Origin: Massilia mucilaginosa
Lineage (GTDB): Bacteria > Pseudomonadota > Gammaproteobacteria > Burkholderiales > Burkholderiaceae_D
DNA: 64,000 bases
Direction of reading: 5' to 3'
Assembly (NCBI RefSeq): GCF_011682145.1
Contig: NZ_WHJH01000032.1
Location: forward strand, 1-64,000
Shown: positions 35,442-46,176 of the stretch, piece by piece
Layout of the letters: every line of letters begins with the position of its first letter
Position numbering within the stretch: position 1 is the stretch's first letter
Made by a program: the position numbers and the translations under genes
Notes under the pieces: generated by a model
What the model was told of the DNA's origin: nothing
What the model saw: the letters and a program-made list of their open reading frames with translations, nothing else
Databases searched by the model: none

Positions 35442-36929
35442 ATGAAACCAATCTGGATAGTCGACGACGACGCCTCCATCCGCTGGGTGCTTGAAAAAGC
35501 CCTGGCACGCGAGAACCTCGCGACCAAAAGCTTTTCGAACGCGCGCGATGCGATGGCGGCGCTCGAATTCGATACGCCGCAAGTGCTGGTGTCCGACATC
35601 CGCATGCCGGGCGAGTCGGGGCTGGACCTGCTGCAGACCGTCAAGGCCAGCTATCCCGGCCTGCCGGTCATTATCATCACCGCGTTCTCGGACCTCGATT
35701 CGGCGGTCGCCGCCTTCCAGGGCGGGGCCTTCGAATACCTGGCCAAGCCCTTCGATATCGACAAGGCGGTCGAACTGATCCGGCGCGCGCTGGAGGAGAG
35801 CCTGCGCGAGACCAGCGTCGAATCGGGACCGACCGACACGCCCGAAATCCTGGGCCAGGCCCCGGCCATGCAGGAAGTGTTCCGCGCCATCGGGCGCCTG
35901 TCGCAGTCGAACGTGACGGTCTTGATCACCGGCGAATCGGGGACCGGCAAGGAACTGGTGGCGCGCGCGCTGCACAAGCACAGCCCGCGCGCGCAGCAGC
36001 CCTTCATCGCCCTGAACACCGCGGCCATTCCGAAGGACTTGCTCGAATCCGAACTGTTCGGCCACGAACGCGGCGCCTTCACGGGTGCGCAGACCACGCG
36101 CCGCGGGCGCTTCGAGCAGGCCGAAAACGGTACGCTGTTTTTGGATGAAATCGGCGACATGCCGTTCGACCTGCAAACGCGTTTGCTGCGGGTGCTCTCG
36201 GACGGCCACTTCTACCGGGTCGGCGGGCACCAGCCGATGAAGGCCAATGTGCGCGTCATCACCGCCACCCACCAGAACCTGGAACAGCGCGTGCGCGACG
36301 GCCTGTTTCGCGAAGACTTGTACCACCGCCTGAACGTGATCCGCCTGCGCCTGCCCAGTTTGCGGGAGCGGCGCGAAGATATCCCCCTTTTGGTGCGCCA
36401 CTTCCTGGTGCAGAGCGCGCGCCAGCTCGGGGTCGAGGCCAAGCGCATGAGCGATCCGGCGCTGCATTTCCTGACCGGGCTCGATTTGCCGGGCAATGTG
36501 CGCCAGCTGGAAAACCTGTGCAACTGGATCACCGTGATGGCGCCCGGGCAAACGGTGGAAGTGAAGGACATGCCGCTCGAACTGACGCAGGAAGGCGCGG
36601 CCGACACCGCGCTGGCGCCGGCAATGGGCGAGAGCGCCGCCACGCAGGCCAACGGCCAGGCCGGCACTGCCGGCGCCGGCATGGCGGCCCTGGGCGCGGC
36701 CGGCGGCTGGATTGGCTTGCTGGAGCTGCAGGCGGCCAGCATGCTGGCGGCGGGGCAGTCGGAAGTGATGGACGTGCTGGGACGGCAGTTCGAGTCGGCC
36801 CTGATCAAGACGGCGCTCAAGCACACGCACGGGCGCAAGAACGATGCGGCGGTGCGCCTCGGGATCGGGCGCAACACCATCACGCGCAAGATCGCCGAAC
36901 TGGGGATCGATGGCGCCAAGGACGAATAG
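35442..36929 (+). CDS. glnG: Nitrogen response regulator NtrC
   Basis: A 495-aa enhancer-binding activator of sigma54 promoters. The receiver domain has IVDDDASIRWVL, the phospho-acceptor aspartate in LVSDIRMP, and KPFD at ~104. The AAA+ domain shows GESGTGKELVARALH (Walker A), GAFTGA (sigma54 contact loop) and FLDEIGDM (Walker B). A Gly/Ala-rich linker of about 60 residues follows, then a Fis-type helix-turn-helix (HTHGRKNDAAVRLGIGRNT). The linker is longer than in E. coli NtrC. It likely drives the glnA sigma54 promoter upstream. Confidence 0.95.
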   Translation: MKPIWIVDDDASIRWVLEKALARENLATKSFSNARDAMAALEFDTPQVLVSDIRMPGESGLDLLQTVKASYPGLPVIIITAFSDLDSAVAAFQGGAFEYLAKPFDIDKAVELIRRALEESLRETSVESGPTDTPEILGQAPAMQEVFRAIGRLSQSNVTVLITGESGTGKELVARALHKHSPRAQQPFIALNTAAIPKDLLESELFGHERGAFTGAQTTRRGRFEQAENGTLFLDEIGDMPFDLQTRLLRVLSDGHFYRVGGHQPMKANVRVITATHQNLEQRVRDGLFREDLYHRLNVIRLRLPSLRERREDIPLLVRHFLVQSARQLGVEAKRMSDPALHFLTGLDLPGNVRQLENLCNWITVMAPGQTVEVKDMPLELTQEGAADTALAPAMGESAATQANGQAGTAGAGMAALGAAGGWIGLLELQAASMLAAGQSEVMDVLGRQFESALIKTALKHTHGRKNDAAVRLGIGRNTITRKIAELGIDGAKDE

Positions 36930-36938
36930 GACGATGAC

Positions 36939-36970
36939 GGGAGGCAGGGGGGCGTCCCCCTGTGCTCCCG
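36939..36970. repeat. GC-rich hairpin after ntrC
   Basis: GGGAGGCAGGGGG and CCCCCTGTGCTCCC are near complements around GCGT, just past the ntrC stop. Without a T-run it is not a classical terminator but could stall or protect the 3' end. Confidence 0.5.
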
Positions 36971-37021
36971 TCCAGCTGCGGCATGGTGTAAACTTCTGTC
37001 CAATTTATCGTTGGAACCACC

Positions 37022-37987
37022 ATGCTGATCAACTGCGTCGCCTACCAGGAAGGCAAAAAGCTGTCCGACATTTCCGTCGAAGCCATCAGCGACTACATTC
37101 AACAACCCGACTGCTTCGTGTGGGTGGCACTGAAGGACGCCCAGCCGGACGAACTGGCCATCATGCAGCACGAATTCGGCCTGCACGAACTGGCGGTGGA
37201 AGACGCGCTGCGCGGCCACCAGCGTCCCAAGATCGAGGAGTACGGCGACTCGCTGTTCGTGGTGGTGCAGACGGTCGAAACCGATGGCGATGAACTGAGC
37301 GTCGGCCAGGTGGCCATGTTCGTCGGCGAGAATTACGTGCTCTCGGTGCGCAACAATGTGATGCGCGGTTTTCTCGGCGTGCGCGCGCGCGCCGAACGCG
37401 AACCGCACCTGCTGGCCAAGGGGTCCTCGTTCGTGCTGTATGCGTTGATGGACGCGGTGGTCGACCGCTATTTTCCGGTGGTCGACGCGCTCGAATCGGA
37501 GCTCGAAACCATCGAAGACCGGATTTTCATCCGCGGCTCGCAGCGCGACAATATCGAGCGCCTGTATGAACTCAAGCGCAAGGTGCTGGTGCTGCGCCAC
37601 GCGGTCACGCCGCTGCTCGACGCCATCGGCAAGCTGCATGGCGGGCGCGTGCCCTCGTTTTGCCGCGACACCCAGGAATACTTCCGCGACGTGCACGACC
37701 ACCTGCAGCGCATCAACGCCTCGCTCGACACCGTCCGCGACACCATCGGCACGGCGATCCAGGTCAATCTGTCGATGGTGGCCATCGACGATGGCGAAGT
37801 CAATAAACGGCTGGCCGCATGGGCCGCGATCTTCGCGGTGTTTACCGCGTTCGCCGGCGTGTGGGGGATGAACTTCGAATTCATGCCGGAGCTGAAATGG
37901 CATTTCGGCTACCTGGCCGCGCTGTCCATCATGATCAGCGTGTGCTTCTACCTGTATTATCGGTTCAGGAAGTCGGGCTGGCTGTAG
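37022..37987 (+). CDS. corA: CorA-type magnesium/cobalt transporter
   Basis: A 321-aa pentameric Mg2+/Co2+ channel. The cytoplasmic domain runs to about residue 260 with many acidic and helical segments. Two C-terminal transmembrane helices follow; the first contains the signature GMN in WGMNFEF, with AWAAIFAVFTAFAGV before it, and the second is AALSIMISVCFYLYYRF. A positive end (RFRKSGWL) matches the family's basic ring. It is independent of ntrC, being separated by the hairpin. Confidence 0.93.
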   Translation: MLINCVAYQEGKKLSDISVEAISDYIQQPDCFVWVALKDAQPDELAIMQHEFGLHELAVEDALRGHQRPKIEEYGDSLFVVVQTVETDGDELSVGQVAMFVGENYVLSVRNNVMRGFLGVRARAEREPHLLAKGSSFVLYALMDAVVDRYFPVVDALESELETIEDRIFIRGSQRDNIERLYELKRKVLVLRHAVTPLLDAIGKLHGGRVPSFCRDTQEYFRDVHDHLQRINASLDTVRDTIGTAIQVNLSMVAIDDGEVNKRLAAWAAIFAVFTAFAGVWGMNFEFMPELKWHFGYLAALSIMISVCFYLYYRFRKSGWL

Positions 37988-38187
37988 CCCGGTCGCCAAC
38001 CATCTGTTTGCGCCGGGAGCACTGCCATGGACACGCTGGAGATGACGTCGCCACCGCCGCGCCGCATTGGCGCTCTGGTCCAGTGCTCGGCAAGACGATT
38101 GGCCAGGCGTGACGCATGAGGTTTCGCGTGCGCCGCTCGACTCTTGAGTCATGCGGCGTGCGGATAGTGTACCTGTACCTGCCTTGC

Positions 38188-39813
38188 TTACCGCGCCATC
38201 GACAAGGCTACCGCTTCGGCCACCTTGATCCCGTCCACCGCCGCCGACAAGATCCCGCCCGCGTAGCCGGCCCCTTCGCCGGCCGGGAACAGGCCGCGCG
38301 TGTTCAGGCTTTGCAAGTCGTCGTCGCGGCGCTTGATGCGGATCGGCGACGAGGTGCGCGTTTCCACGCCGGTCAGCACCGCGTCTTCCTGGTAGTAACC
38401 GCGAATCTGCTTGTCAAACGCCGGAAAGGCTTCGCGCATGGCGACGATCGCGTAGTCGGGCAGGGCGGTGGCCAGGTCGGTCAGGTGCACCGCCGGCTTG
38501 AACGAGGGCACCACCGAGCCGAAGGCGGTCGAGGCGCGGCCCTTGACGAAGTCGCCCATCAGCTGGCCCGGCGCGTCGTAGGTGCCGCCGCCGAGCGCGA
38601 ACGCGCCTTCTTCCAGCTGGCGCTGCAGGGCGATGCCGGCCAGCGGGTGGCCCGGATAGTCGGCCGGCGTAATCCCGACCACGATGGCGCTGTTGGCATT
38701 TCTCTCGTTGCGCGAGTACTGGCTCATGCCGTTGGTGACCACGCGTCCCGGCTCCGAGGCGGCGGCGACCACCGTGCCGCCCGGGCACATGCAGAAGCTG
38801 TACACCGAGCGGCCGTTGGCGGCGTGGTGCACCAGTTTATAGTCGGCCGCGCCCAGGATCTTGTTGCCGGCGTTCGGACCGAAACGGCAGGCGTCGATCA
38901 GCGACTGCGGGTGCTCGACCCGGAATCCCACCGAAAACGGCTTCGCTTCGATATACACGCCGCGCTCGTACAGCATCTCGAAGGTATCGCGCGCGCTGTG
39001 GCCGATGGCCAGCACCACGTGGCGCGTGGGGATGTGCTCGCCGCTGGCCAGGGTCACGCCGCGGATCTGGCGCTGTTCTCCCTCGCCCTCGACCTCGATA
39101 TCGCTCACCTTGCTCTCGAAGCGGTATTCGCCGCCCAGCGCGATGATGTTTTCGCGCATCTGTTCGACCATCTTGACCAGGCGGAAAGTGCCGATGTGCG
39201 GTTTGCTCACGTACATGATTTCATCGGGCGCGCCGGCCTTGACGAACTCGGTCAGCACCTTGCGTCCGTAATGCTTGGGGTCCTTGATCTGGCTGTACAG
39301 CTTGCCGTCGGAAAAGGTGCCGGCCCCGCCTTCGCCGTACTGCACGTTCGATTCCGGGTTCAGCTCGCGCTTGCGCCAGAAGCCGAAGGTGTCGACGGTG
39401 CGCTCGCGCACCACCTTGCCGCGCTCGAGGATCAGCGGGCGCAGGCCCATCTGGGCCAGGATCAGCGCCGCGAACAGGCCGCACGGGCCGGTGCCGATGA
39501 CCACCGGGCGCTCGTTGCGGTCGTGGCCCTGCAATTGCTCGCCGCCGGCCACGAACCGGTAGCCGGTGTCGGGCGCCGGCAGGATATGGGCGTCGTGCTT
39601 GAGGCGGGCCAGCACGGCCGCTTCGGCGCGCACGTCGGCGTCGATCGCATAGATCAGCACGATGGCGCTGCGTTTGCGCGCGTCGTAGCTGCGTTTGAAC
39701 ACACTGAACCCGAGCAAGTCGGCGCCGGCAATGCCGAGGCGCGCCAGAATGGCCTGGCGCAGGTCGGCTTCGGCATGGTCGAGCGGGAGTTTGAGTTCGT
39801 TAATTCGCAGCAT
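38188..39813 (-). CDS. FAD/NAD(P)-dependent oxidoreductase (FAD-dependent dehydrogenase family)
   Basis: A 541-aa flavoprotein of a widespread but uncharacterised group. The FAD site is VVIGTGPCGLFAALILAQM, then FGFWRKRELNPESNVQYGEGGAG. Later blocks are FSVGFRVEHPQSLIDACRFG, YSFCMCPGGTVVAAASEPGR and the C-terminal GLFPAGEGAGYAGGILSAAVDG. The start at 39813 gives MLRINELKLPLDHAEADL, the usual N-terminal domain; the longer frame from 39924 is rejected. The reaction is unknown. Confidence 0.82.
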   Translation of the reverse strand: MLRINELKLPLDHAEADLRQAILARLGIAGADLLGFSVFKRSYDARKRSAIVLIYAIDADVRAEAAVLARLKHDAHILPAPDTGYRFVAGGEQLQGHDRNERPVVIGTGPCGLFAALILAQMGLRPLILERGKVVRERTVDTFGFWRKRELNPESNVQYGEGGAGTFSDGKLYSQIKDPKHYGRKVLTEFVKAGAPDEIMYVSKPHIGTFRLVKMVEQMRENIIALGGEYRFESKVSDIEVEGEGEQRQIRGVTLASGEHIPTRHVVLAIGHSARDTFEMLYERGVYIEAKPFSVGFRVEHPQSLIDACRFGPNAGNKILGAADYKLVHHAANGRSVYSFCMCPGGTVVAAASEPGRVVTNGMSQYSRNERNANSAIVVGITPADYPGHPLAGIALQRQLEEGAFALGGGTYDAPGQLMGDFVKGRASTAFGSVVPSFKPAVHLTDLATALPDYAIVAMREAFPAFDKQIRGYYQEDAVLTGVETRTSSPIRIKRRDDDLQSLNTRGLFPAGEGAGYAGGILSAAVDGIKVAEAVALSMAR

Positions 39814-40278
39814 AGGAGTCGTTCGTGGTTCAGGGTGAGGGAAAGCAAGGCAGGGCGCTATTTTACCGGCTGCATCGCCGCATGGGCGAATCGCGGTAAG
39901 CATCATGGGTATTTTCGATGTCAAGTTGTTGCTGCGCGTCCATTATTGTCTCTCTGAGAAATTTTGTTGCAAAACAGACTCATTCATTGTTCTTATTTTT
40001 CTGCAATGCACAATATTTCATTTGGTGCATATACGCATACGAAGAATTTTCGCTGTAGTCGCAAGGAAAGTTGCATTTAGGTTCTTTTTGGCCGCCATTT
40101 TTTTGTCGCTGACCCGATAATGCCCATTGCAGAAAAATGACGCGACGTCCCTGCCGCGCGCGGCCTGCCCTGGTGATTTTCTACTGGGCAATGTGCCAGC
40201 GTGGTTTGCTACCGAAAGGCTGTCGTGCAAGCAAGCTGCTGTAGTGTCATTATCCTCATCCTAAACGGAGTTCTAAAA
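39814..40278. other. 465-bp AT-rich gene-free region before TonB receptor 1
   Basis: No supported gene. Part of the region (~39,930-40,110) is more AT-rich than the surroundings. It holds TTTTG-TTG-CAAAA at 39962-39974, a small inverted repeat that includes the decamer GTTGCAAAAC shared with the leader of TonB receptor 2. No confident promoter boxes were found. CGGAG lies eight bases before the receptor start. Confidence 0.5.
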
Positions 40279-43041
40279 ATGATGTTTCAAGAGAAGATTG
40301 GCGTACGTTCCGTTCGCCTCGCCCTCGGCCTGTTAGCTGGCTTCGTTGCCGGTCAAGCCCTGGCCCAGGATGCACCTATCCAGCGTGTTGAAATCACCGG
40401 TTCGAGCATCAAGCGGATTGTGAAAGAAGGCGCACTGCCAGTGCAGGTGGTTTCCAAGGAAGTCATCGCACGTTCGGGCGCGACTACCGTAGCCGACCTG
40501 ATCCAGAAACTGCCAGCGATGCAGGGTTTCACGATTGAAGCCGTGGCCGCCGGTACCAACTCGGGCGGCCGCACGACCGCGTCGATCCACGATCTGGGCG
40601 GCAGCTACACCCTGGTCCTGCTGAACGGCCGCCGCATGGCGCCTCTGCAAGACAGCGGCAGCGCGGTCAATCTGAACTCGATTCCAATGGCTGCGGTTGA
40701 GCGCGTCGAAGTGCTGACCGACGGCGCTTCGGCACTGTACGGCGCCGACGCCATCGCCGGCGTCATCAACTTCATCCTGAAGAAAAACTTCCAGGGCCTG
40801 ACCCTGGACGCGGGCGTGTCGGTACCGACCAACCCGGGCGGCAAGAACGCCAATGCCAGCATCACCTGGGGCTTCGGCGATCTGGAAACGAATCGCTTCA
40901 ACCTGTTGATGACCTACCGTCACGACGAGCAGAAAAAAGTCAAGGCGACCGAGCGCGAATTCAGCAAAACCTCGTACATTCCACTGGGCCACGACGGCCA
41001 GAGCTACATCTACGACCGCACCTCGACCTCGGGCACCGCGGCCAACGTCAACGTGGCTTTCAACAGCAAGGCCAATTCGGCAGTCGGCTTCAACCCGTAC
41101 CGCGCCGTCAACGGCCAGTGCGCCCAGGGCTTCTTCCCGTACCTGTCGAGCACACCTGCGGCCAACTACTGCGCCGTGGACAGTGCCTCGACCATCGAAA
41201 CCGTGCCTGAATCGAAGCGCGACACCCTGTACACCTCGGGCCGCATCAAGTTCTCGGACAACGTCACCGCCTTCGCCGACCTGTCGCTGGGCCGCTTCGA
41301 CCTGACCGCGCGTATCGCCGCCAATCCGGTCAGCGTTGCCGTTCCGCTCAACTCGCCAGTCTACAACCAGTACGTCAAGCCTTTCCTGAACCCGGCGCAG
41401 CAGGGCGATGTGAAGAGCGCGACCGCGACCTACCGCGCCAGCGAATTCGGCACGCGTGACAGCAAGACCGTCACCGACGTGATCCACTTCGTCACCGGCC
41501 TGGACGCCACTGTTGGCGGCTGGGACATGAATGCCGGCCTGACCTATTCCAAGTACAAACTGGAAGAGCGCTACACCGGCGGCTACCTGTTGAACAAGGA
41601 ATTCCGCAGCCTGATCAACGGCCCGACCTTCAACCCGTTCCTGCCAACCGGTTCGGCAAGCTCGCCGACCGCCGACCAGATCAGCGGTTCGATCTTCCAC
41701 GGCGCGGTACGTGAAGCGTACTCCGACATGCGCGGCTTCGACACGCGTGCTTCGCGTGAACTGTTCACTCTGCCGGGCGGCGCAAGCAGCATCGGTATCG
41801 GCGCTGAATACCGCGAACTGAACCAGGTGCAGACCGCCTCGACCGCTGCCAAGAACGGCACCATCTACGGTTACAGCCCAAGTGCCGAATTCGACTACAC
41901 GCGTGAGTCGACCGGCGCCTTCGCCGAGCTGGCCCTGCCGATCGTCAAGGACCTGGAAGTGACCACCGCCGTCCGTTACGACCGTTACTCGGGCGTGAAA
42001 GACAAGGCTGCCGGCCGTACCAAGGGCGAAACCCAGGACGCCAGCACCTACAAGATCAGCGCACGCTACACCCCGACCACGGCCGTGCTGCTGCGCGGTT
42101 CGTATGGAACGGGTTTCCGCGTAGCCGACCAGAACGACATCGCCAACACCCTGGTGTCGAACGGCTACACCGCGACCGCCTATGACTGCCCGGCAGCCCT
42201 GAGCCAGGCCGATGCCAGCCTGTGCCGCACCGGCCGCCTGCAGTACTACTCGTACCTGGGTGGCAACGAGAAGCTCAAGCCTGAGAAATCGAAGCAGTAC
42301 ACCATCGGTTTCCGCCTCGAGCCATCGTCGAGCGTGACCTTCGGCGCCGATCTGTGGGATGTGCGCATGACCAACCAGGTATCGTCGGTCAGCGAGACCC
42401 AGGCCTTCGCCAATGCCGGCAAGTTCCGCGACCTGTTCACCGACTTCGCCGATCCTGCGACCGGTATCAAGAGCTGGGCCTACATCAACGCCCCGATCAA
42501 CATCGGCCGTACCCACAACCGCGGTATCGACTGGGACCTGACCGTCGGCGAGAAGTACTCGTTCGGCAAGATGACCCTGAACGTCAACGGCACCCACATG
42601 CTCAAGGCCAGCTACACCGTGCCGGGTACCGACAACGAGTGGACCGACAGCATGGATAAATACGGCATCAACGCTGCCGTGACCTTCCGCAACATCGCCA
42701 AAGCCGTGGCTACCCTGGAAACGGGTAACATGACCAACGCGCTGACGGTCAACTACCGCAATGGTTACACCGACCAGTCGACGACGCTGTACAACGTGGC
42801 GACCCAAGCACCGTCGCTCGCTCCGATCCGTCTGAACGTGCCTTCGTACAGCACCATCGACTACCAGGGCAAGTTCGCGATCAGCAAGCAATGGGAAGTT
42901 CGTGGCGGTATCAAGAACCTGATGGACAAAGAGCCACCACTGACCCTGCGCACGTCGTCGGGCCACCAGATTGGTTACGATGCCCGTTACGCCGACACGA
43001 TGGGTCGTACCGTCTACGTCAACACCAGCTACAAGTTCTAA
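40279..43041 (+). CDS. TonB-dependent outer membrane receptor 1
   Basis: A 920-aa outer-membrane receptor. A signal peptide (LLAGFVAGQALAQD) leads to the N-terminal motif RVEITGSSIKR, the plug domain (SGATTVADLIQKLPAM, LVLLNGRRMAPLQ, ERVEVLTDGASALYGADAIA) and a beta-barrel of about 700 residues ending in a C-terminal aromatic, YVNTSYKF. This oar-type plug is common in Massilia and relatives. The substrate is not known. ATG 40279 is chosen with CGGAG upstream. A strong terminator follows, so it is monocistronic. Confidence 0.9.
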   Translation: MMFQEKIGVRSVRLALGLLAGFVAGQALAQDAPIQRVEITGSSIKRIVKEGALPVQVVSKEVIARSGATTVADLIQKLPAMQGFTIEAVAAGTNSGGRTTASIHDLGGSYTLVLLNGRRMAPLQDSGSAVNLNSIPMAAVERVEVLTDGASALYGADAIAGVINFILKKNFQGLTLDAGVSVPTNPGGKNANASITWGFGDLETNRFNLLMTYRHDEQKKVKATEREFSKTSYIPLGHDGQSYIYDRTSTSGTAANVNVAFNSKANSAVGFNPYRAVNGQCAQGFFPYLSSTPAANYCAVDSASTIETVPESKRDTLYTSGRIKFSDNVTAFADLSLGRFDLTARIAANPVSVAVPLNSPVYNQYVKPFLNPAQQGDVKSATATYRASEFGTRDSKTVTDVIHFVTGLDATVGGWDMNAGLTYSKYKLEERYTGGYLLNKEFRSLINGPTFNPFLPTGSASSPTADQISGSIFHGAVREAYSDMRGFDTRASRELFTLPGGASSIGIGAEYRELNQVQTASTAAKNGTIYGYSPSAEFDYTRESTGAFAELALPIVKDLEVTTAVRYDRYSGVKDKAAGRTKGETQDASTYKISARYTPTTAVLLRGSYGTGFRVADQNDIANTLVSNGYTATAYDCPAALSQADASLCRTGRLQYYSYLGGNEKLKPEKSKQYTIGFRLEPSSSVTFGADLWDVRMTNQVSSVSETQAFANAGKFRDLFTDFADPATGIKSWAYINAPINIGRTHNRGIDWDLTVGEKYSFGKMTLNVNGTHMLKASYTVPGTDNEWTDSMDKYGINAAVTFRNIAKAVATLETGNMTNALTVNYRNGYTDQSTTLYNVATQAPSLAPIRLNVPSYSTIDYQGKFAISKQWEVRGGIKNLMDKEPPLTLRTSSGHQIGYDARYADTMGRTVYVNTSYKF

Positions 43042-43065
43042 GCTGACATAACGTCAGTCACAACG

Positions 43066-43100
43066 AAAAGCGCGTTGCCTCGGCAACGCGCTTTTTTTTT
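43066..43100 (+). terminator. Intrinsic terminator of TonB receptor 1
   Basis: AAAAGCGCGTTGCC (43066-43079) pairs with GGCAACGCGCTTTT (43082-43095) followed by more T. The stem is essentially perfect. Confidence 0.93.
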
Positions 43101-43108
43101 CGTCCACT

Positions 43109-43126
43109 GCGGTGTCAGGTCTGACA
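43109..43126. repeat. REP-like palindrome, copy A
   Basis: GCGGTGTCAGGTCTGACA contains the palindrome TGTCAG-GT-CTGACA. A similar sequence is found at 52174-52191, also just after a TonB receptor terminator. Confidence 0.55.
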
Positions 43127-43233
43127 TTCGGACCCGGCCCGGACAGGCACGGCCTCGGCCTTGATCGCCGGCGTGTCCACCCACCGGCGCGAACGATCAA
43201 GTCGCGCCGGGCGCGTGTGCGGCGAATAGCGCC

Positions 43234-43959
43234 TTACATACCGCCCCACAGGGCATTGAGCGCGGCCACGGCGGCAATCCCGGCCGTCTCGGTGCGCAGG
43301 ATGCGCGGCCCCATCGACAGCGCCAGCGCGCCGCGCGCCATGGCATTGTCTTCTTCCTGCACCGTAAAGCCGCCTTCCGGCCCGATCATCAGCGAGACCG
43401 CCTGCGGCGGCTGGTGCCTGGCCCAGTCGGCCAGCGACTGTCCCCCGCGCGGACTGAGCAAAATGCGCTTGTGCATATCCTGCTGGGCGCTCCACTGGTG
43501 CAGGTCGTCGACCGGGGCCAGCCGCGCCAGGCGGTTGCGCCCGCTCTGCTCGGACGCGGCCACGATCACGCCCTGCCAGTGCGCCAGGCGCTTGTCGGCG
43601 CGCTCGCCCGACAGGCGCACCACGCAGCGCTGCGCGGCCAGCGGCTGGATCGCCGCCACCCCCATCTCGACCGCCTTTTCGATGATCCAGTCCATCTTGG
43701 ATGCTTCGGGCAGGGCCTGGGCCAGGGTGATTTCGTAGGGCAGCTCGACGTCGCGCGCCACATGCGCCTTGACGCTGACGCTGGCGCGGCGCTTTTCCAC
43801 GCTGGCCAGGTGGGCGACATATTCGCCGCCGTCGCCGTTGAACAGGCACAGTTCGGCGCCGACCTGCAGGCGCAGCACATGCAGATGGTGGGCGACCGCC
43901 TCGGGCAGGTCGAGTGTGAGGCCAACCGCCAGCGGCACGGAGCAATAGAAACGGGGCAT
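43234..43959 (-). CDS. rsmE: 16S rRNA m3U1498 methyltransferase
   Basis: A 241-aa SPOUT-class enzyme that methylates U1498 of 16S rRNA in the 30S decoding region. It shows HHLHVLRL, CLFNGDGGEYVA, the ALPEASKMDWIIEKAVEMGV block, AASEQSGRN and the SAM-binding knot motif LMIGPEGGFTVQEED, ending with LGPRILRTETAGIAA-like text. The start at 43959 has CCAGGAT upstream and is preferred over 44010. It is divergent from tkt. Confidence 0.95.
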   Translation of the reverse strand: MPRFYCSVPLAVGLTLDLPEAVAHHLHVLRLQVGAELCLFNGDGGEYVAHLASVEKRRASVSVKAHVARDVELPYEITLAQALPEASKMDWIIEKAVEMGVAAIQPLAAQRCVVRLSGERADKRLAHWQGVIVAASEQSGRNRLARLAPVDDLHQWSAQQDMHKRILLSPRGGQSLADWARHQPPQAVSLMIGPEGGFTVQEEDNAMARGALALSMGPRILRTETAGIAAVAALNALWGGM

Positions 43960-44117
43960 GAAATCCTGGTAAAGAGTTGAGGGCGTAGTTGAGGCCGGCA
44001 GGCGCGGCAAAGTGCTTCATTTTAATTCGCCACCCCATGGTCTGGTAAAATACTTGACCCGGTACGCCAAGCAGCGCCACCCGCATTTCCAATCCTACGA
44101 CCTCACAGATTCGACCC

Positions 44118-46115
44118 ATGAAAACGACGCTCCCTACCACTTTGATGGCCAACGCGATCCGCGCGCTGGCAATGGACGCAGTGCAACAGGCTAATTCCGG
44201 CCACCCAGGCATGCCGATGGGCATGGCGGAAATTGCGGTGGCGCTGTGGGCCGGCCACTACAAGCACAATCCGTCCAATCCGAAGTGGCTCAACCGCGAC
44301 CGCTTCCTGCTCTCGAACGGCCACGGCTCGATGCTGCACTACGCGCTGCTGCACCTGTCGGGCTACGACCTCTCCATGGCCGATATCAAGAATTTCCGCC
44401 AGATGCATTCGAAGACCCCGGGCCACCCGGAAGTCGACATCACCCCGGGCGTGGAAACGACCACCGGCCCGCTCGGCCAGGGCATCGCCAACGCGGTCGG
44501 CATGGCGCTGTCGGAATACCTGCTGGCGGCGGAATTCAACAAGCCGGGCTTCGACGTGGTCGATCACTACACCTACGCCTTCCTGGGCGACGGTTGCCTG
44601 ATGGAAGGCATTTCGCACGAAGTGTGCTCGCTGGCCGGCACCCTGGGCCTGAACCGCCTGATCGCCCTGTACGACGACAACGGCATCTCGATCGACGGCA
44701 AGGTCGAAGGCTGGTTCACCGACGACACCCCGAAACGCTTCGAGTCCTACGGCTGGAACGTGATCGCCGCCGTCGACGGCCACAGCGTGGCAGCGGTCGA
44801 TGCCGCCATCGCGCAAGCGAAGCTGTCGTCCAAGCCGACCCTGATCTGCTGCAAGACCATCATCGGCAAGGGTTCGCCGAATCTGCAGGGCGGCGACAAG
44901 GTGCACGGCGCCGCGCTGGGCGACAAGGAAGTCGCGGCCGTGCGCGAGCACCTGCTGTGGACCTCGGTCCCGTTCGAGATCCCGGCCGAGGTCTACACCG
45001 CCTGGGACGCGAAAGCCAATGGCGCCGCGATGGAAGCCGAATGGAACACCAAATTCGCCGCCTACCGCGCGCAATACCCTGAGCTGGCCGCCGAATTCGA
45101 GCGCCGCATGAAGGGTGAACTGCCGGCCGACTTCAACGCCACGCTGGACGCGGCGATTGCCGCCTGCGTCGAGAAGAAAGAAAACATCGCCACCCGCAAG
45201 GCCAGCCAGAACGCGATCCAGGCGCTGGCCCCGACCCTGCCGGAGTTCCTGGGCGGCTCGGCCGACCTGACCGGTTCCAACCTGACTAACTGGAAAGAGT
45301 GCATCGCACTGCGTTCCGGCAAGCCGGGCAACCACATCAACTACGGCGTGCGCGAGTTCGGCATGAGCGCCATCATGAACGGCATCGCCCTGCACGGCGG
45401 CTACATTCCGTTCGGCGCCACCTTCCTCACCTTCTCCGACTACAGCCGCAACGCGCTGCGCATGGCCGCGCTGATGAAGCTGCGCTCGATCTTCGTGTTC
45501 ACCCACGACTCGATCGGCCTGGGCGAAGACGGCCCGACCCACCAGTCGGTCGAGCACGTTTCTTCCCTGCGCCTGATCCCGAACCTGGACAACTGGCGTC
45601 CGTGCGACACCGTCGAATCCGCAGCAGCCTGGGGCGCCGCCGTCCAGCGCAAGGATGGCCCGTCGACCCTGATCTTCTCGCGCCAGAACCTGCCGTTCCA
45701 GGAACGCAGCGCGGCCCAGATCGCCGACATCGCGCGCGGCGGCTACGTGCTGCAAGACGTGCTTGAGCCCAAAGCGATCCTGATCGCCACCGGTTCCGAA
45801 ATCGAACTGGCGACCAAGGCCGCCAGCGCGCTGGCCGCCGAAGGCATTCTGGTGCGCGTGGTGTCGATGCCGTCGACCGACGTGTACGACCGCCAGGACG
45901 CCGCCTACAAGGCCAGCGTGCTCACGCGCGGCGTGCCGCGCGTGGCGATCGAAGCCGGCGTCAGCGATTTTTGGTATAAATACGTTGGCCTGGAAGGCGC
46001 CGTGGTCGGCATCGACACCTTCGGCGAATCGGCTCCCGCGCCGGTGCTGTTCAAGCACTTCGGTTTCACGGTCGAGAACGTGGTTGCCAAGGTCAAGTCG
46101 GTACTGACGAACTAA
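44118..46115 (+). CDS. tkt: Transketolase
   Basis: A 665-aa thiamine-diphosphate enzyme of the pentose phosphate pathway that moves two-carbon units between sugar phosphates. It shows [28 protein letters not shown], the TPP-binding [18 protein letters not shown] and the C-terminal domain stretch [19 protein letters not shown], with [11 protein letters not shown] as the transketolase motif. It is the first gene of a probable tkt-gap operon; gap begins 61 bp later. Confidence 0.97.
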   Translation: MKTTLPTTLMANAIRALAMDAVQQANSGHPGMPMGMAEIAVALWAGHYKHNPSNPKWLNRDRFLLSNGHGSMLHYALLHLSGYDLSMADIKNFRQMHSKTPGHPEVDITPGVETTTGPLGQGIANAVGMALSEYLLAAEFNKPGFDVVDHYTYAFLGDGCLMEGISHEVCSLAGTLGLNRLIALYDDNGISIDGKVEGWFTDDTPKRFESYGWNVIAAVDGHSVAAVDAAIAQAKLSSKPTLICCKTIIGKGSPNLQGGDKVHGAALGDKEVAAVREHLLWTSVPFEIPAEVYTAWDAKANGAAMEAEWNTKFAAYRAQYPELAAEFERRMKGELPADFNATLDAAIAACVEKKENIATRKASQNAIQALAPTLPEFLGGSADLTGSNLTNWKECIALRSGKPGNHINYGVREFGMSAIMNGIALHGGYIPFGATFLTFSDYSRNALRMAALMKLRSIFVFTHDSIGLGEDGPTHQSVEHVSSLRLIPNLDNWRPCDTVESAAAWGAAVQRKDGPSTLIFSRQNLPFQERSAAQIADIARGGYVLQDVLEPKAILIATGSEIELATKAASALAAEGILVRVVSMPSTDVYDRQDAAYKASVLTRGVPRVAIEAGVSDFWYKYVGLEGAVVGIDTFGESAPAPVLFKHFGFTVENVVAKVKSVLTN

Positions 46116-46176
46116 TCTGCGCAGGCGGCGCCCGGGCGCCGCCGCCCACCCATTTTTATCACTCAGGAGCAAAGTA

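Noticed and set aside
39905-40120. 71-codon frame in the region before TonB receptor 1
   Set aside because: It has no recognised domain or ribosome binding site, and lies in an AT-rich regulatory region.
40333-42966. 877-codon open frame on the minus strand
   Set aside because: It is antisense to TonB receptor 1 with arginine- and valine-rich filler.
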